This document shows, in pieces, positions 5,319-5,740 of a DNA stretch of 5,740 nucleotides (the first letter of the stretch is position 1; the number at the start of each line of letters is the position of its first letter). Below the pieces are notes generated by a model, which had not been told where the DNA came from, searched no databases, and saw only the letters and a list, made by a program, of their open reading frames with translations. Source of the stretch: Candidatus Aenigmatarchaeota archaeon (GTDB lineage: Archaea > Aenigmatarchaeota > Aenigmatarchaeia > PWEA01 > JACRMZ01). Where the stretch lies: the NCBI GenBank assembly GCA_016219455.1, contig JACRMZ010000035.1:1-5740 (forward strand), read 5' to 3'. Made by a program: the position numbers and the translations under genes.

Positions 5319-5552
5319 CTATTTCTTGAGTTCGCTCAGTGCTTCAAGAACGGCCTGTATTACGTCGCCGTTGTCAGGCAGGCTGAAGTTCTTCCTGTAT
5401 CTTTTTCCGCCGTCTGGCGCGAAGAACCCGCGGCTTATTGAAATGAAGACATTCTCGCCTTCTTCTGTGACCGCTTTCTTCCTGCTTATTTCGACGAAGT
5501 TGTTCGTTCCGAATTTCACGTCTTTGCTTTCTATGGTCTGGAATTCAACCAT
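5319..5552 (-). CDS. Small conserved-looking protein of unknown function (PC4/Sub1-like fold possible)
   Basis: The product is 77 residues from ATG 5552 (MVEFQTIESKDVKFG). It has no signal peptide or membrane segment. The pattern is an alternating strand-rich core (KFGTNNFVEISRKKAV, then ENVFISISRGFFAPDGGKRYRKNFSLP) followed by a short C-terminal helix (DVIQAVLEALSELKK). Strands with spaced Arg/Lys, a G-G-turn and an L-P into a final helix recall the layout of PC4/Sub1 single-stranded nucleic-acid binding proteins, but I cannot confirm this by eye. Start choice: a GTG at 5561 is in frame, but it is part of the Shine-Dalgarno GAGGTGA (5564-5558), which sits 5 nt ahead of ATG 5552. It is a short-leader gene with a TATA box at 5601-5608, and precedes the aminotransferase by 50 nt on the same strand. 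Confidence 0.85.
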   Translation of the reverse strand: MVEFQTIESKDVKFGTNNFVEISRKKAVTEEGENVFISISRGFFAPDGGKRYRKNFSLPDNGDVIQAVLEALSELKK

Positions 5553-5557
5553 CTTTT

Positions 5558-5564
5558 TCACCTC
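5558..5564 (-). promoter_or_regulatory. Shine-Dalgarno deciding the start of the small gene
   Basis: The minus strand reads GAGGTGA, then AAAAG, then ATG (5552-5550). This is a perfect match to the archaeal anti-Shine-Dalgarno, and it consumes the alternative GTG start at 5561. Confidence 0.8.
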
Positions 5565-5600
5565 TGTTTTAGATTTGTGAAGTTTAAGGGAGTTGGAAAG

Positions 5601-5608
5601 TATTTAAG
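5601..5608 (-). promoter_or_regulatory. TATA box of the small gene
   Basis: The minus strand reads CTTAAATA, centred near 5604, predicting transcription start near 5577 and a leader of about 24 nt that includes the Shine-Dalgarno. It faces away from the plus-strand promoter candidate at 5639-5646. Confidence 0.5.
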
Positions 5609-5638
5609 CTTGACCCACTCTCGGTGAAATCCGGGAAG

Positions 5639-5646
5639 TATTAATA
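5639..5646 (+). promoter_or_regulatory. TATA-like element ahead of the right-edge frame
   Basis: TATTAATA on the plus strand predicts transcription start near 5670, about 7 nt ahead of ATG 5677, with GTGAT (5669-5673) as a possible partial Shine-Dalgarno. It would form a divergent promoter pair with the small gene. Confidence 0.4.
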
Positions 5647-5676
5647 ACTGATGGGTCATTAAACATTTGTGATGCC

Positions 5677-5740
5677 ATGGTTGTGCTGAAAAGGAAGTTT
5701 GGGAGTCGTGTATGGAATGTGTTTAAGAAAGTGACGCTCC
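5677..5740 (+). CDS. Start of an unidentified protein gene, cut by window edge
   Basis: From ATG 5677 the frame stays open to the window end and gives 21 residues, MVVLKRKFGSRVWNVFKKVTL, rich in Lys/Arg and hydrophobics. A TATA-like element lies at 5639-5646 and GTGAT lies 3 nt ahead of the ATG. The ATG at 5672 is in another frame and meets a stop at once. The piece is too short to identify; it could be the cytoplasmic tail of a membrane protein. Confidence 0.45.
   Translation, partial: MVVLKRKFGSRVWNVFKKVTL

Noticed and set aside
1..5740. tRNA, rRNA, CRISPR, insertion sequence or transposase
   Set aside because: I found no regularly spaced repeats, no transposase-like product, and no tRNA-like or rRNA-like conserved stretch; the genes present are chromosomal housekeeping types.

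Overview
This window looks archaeal. The evidence is an archaeal-type S-adenosylmethionine synthetase, an FtsZ followed on the same strand by the start of secE/Sec61-gamma (a typical archaeal gene order), archaeal TATA boxes about 28 nt ahead of start codons that lack ribosome binding sites, and a perfect GAGGTGA Shine-Dalgarno where a leader exists. I see no bacterial -35/-10 pairs. Codons are of middling G+C and the spacers are clearly AT-rich. A euryarchaeal or DPANN-type genome is likely, but the lineage cannot be fixed from five genes.

Layout, left to right. (1) 1-58, minus: the first 19 codons of secE, cut by the window edge, with its own TATA box. (2) 162-1247, minus: ftsZ, ending in a GAAA-tetraloop hairpin plus a U-rich tract. 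(3) About 1248-1764: a long AT-rich divergent spacer. It holds the ftsZ promoter, a perfect 10-bp inverted repeat in the predicted ftsZ leader, a cluster of short palindromes and direct repeats, and the promoter of the next gene. (4) 1765-2979, plus: the archaeal methionine adenosyltransferase, predicted leaderless. (5) 2980-3111: a convergent junction with a long imperfect hairpin. (6) 3112-4095, minus: a probable membrane-anchored Roadblock/LC7 protein with an OB-like C-terminus, the least ordinary gene here. (7) 4126-5268, minus: a class I PLP-dependent aminotransferase. (8) 5319-5552, minus: a 77-residue conserved-looking protein of unknown function. (9) 5677-5740, plus: a short open frame running off the right edge.

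Functionally the window is mostly housekeeping: cell division (FtsZ), membrane insertion (SecE), AdoMet supply and amino-acid nitrogen metabolism. The items worth a second look are the signal peptide / coiled-coil / TM / Roadblock / OB architecture, the operator-like repeat in the ftsZ leader, and the repeat-rich divergent spacer with a possible small transcript. Several long start options (ftsZ at 1319, aminotransferase at 5286, small protein at 5561) conflict with promoter or Shine-Dalgarno positions, so shorter starts are given here.
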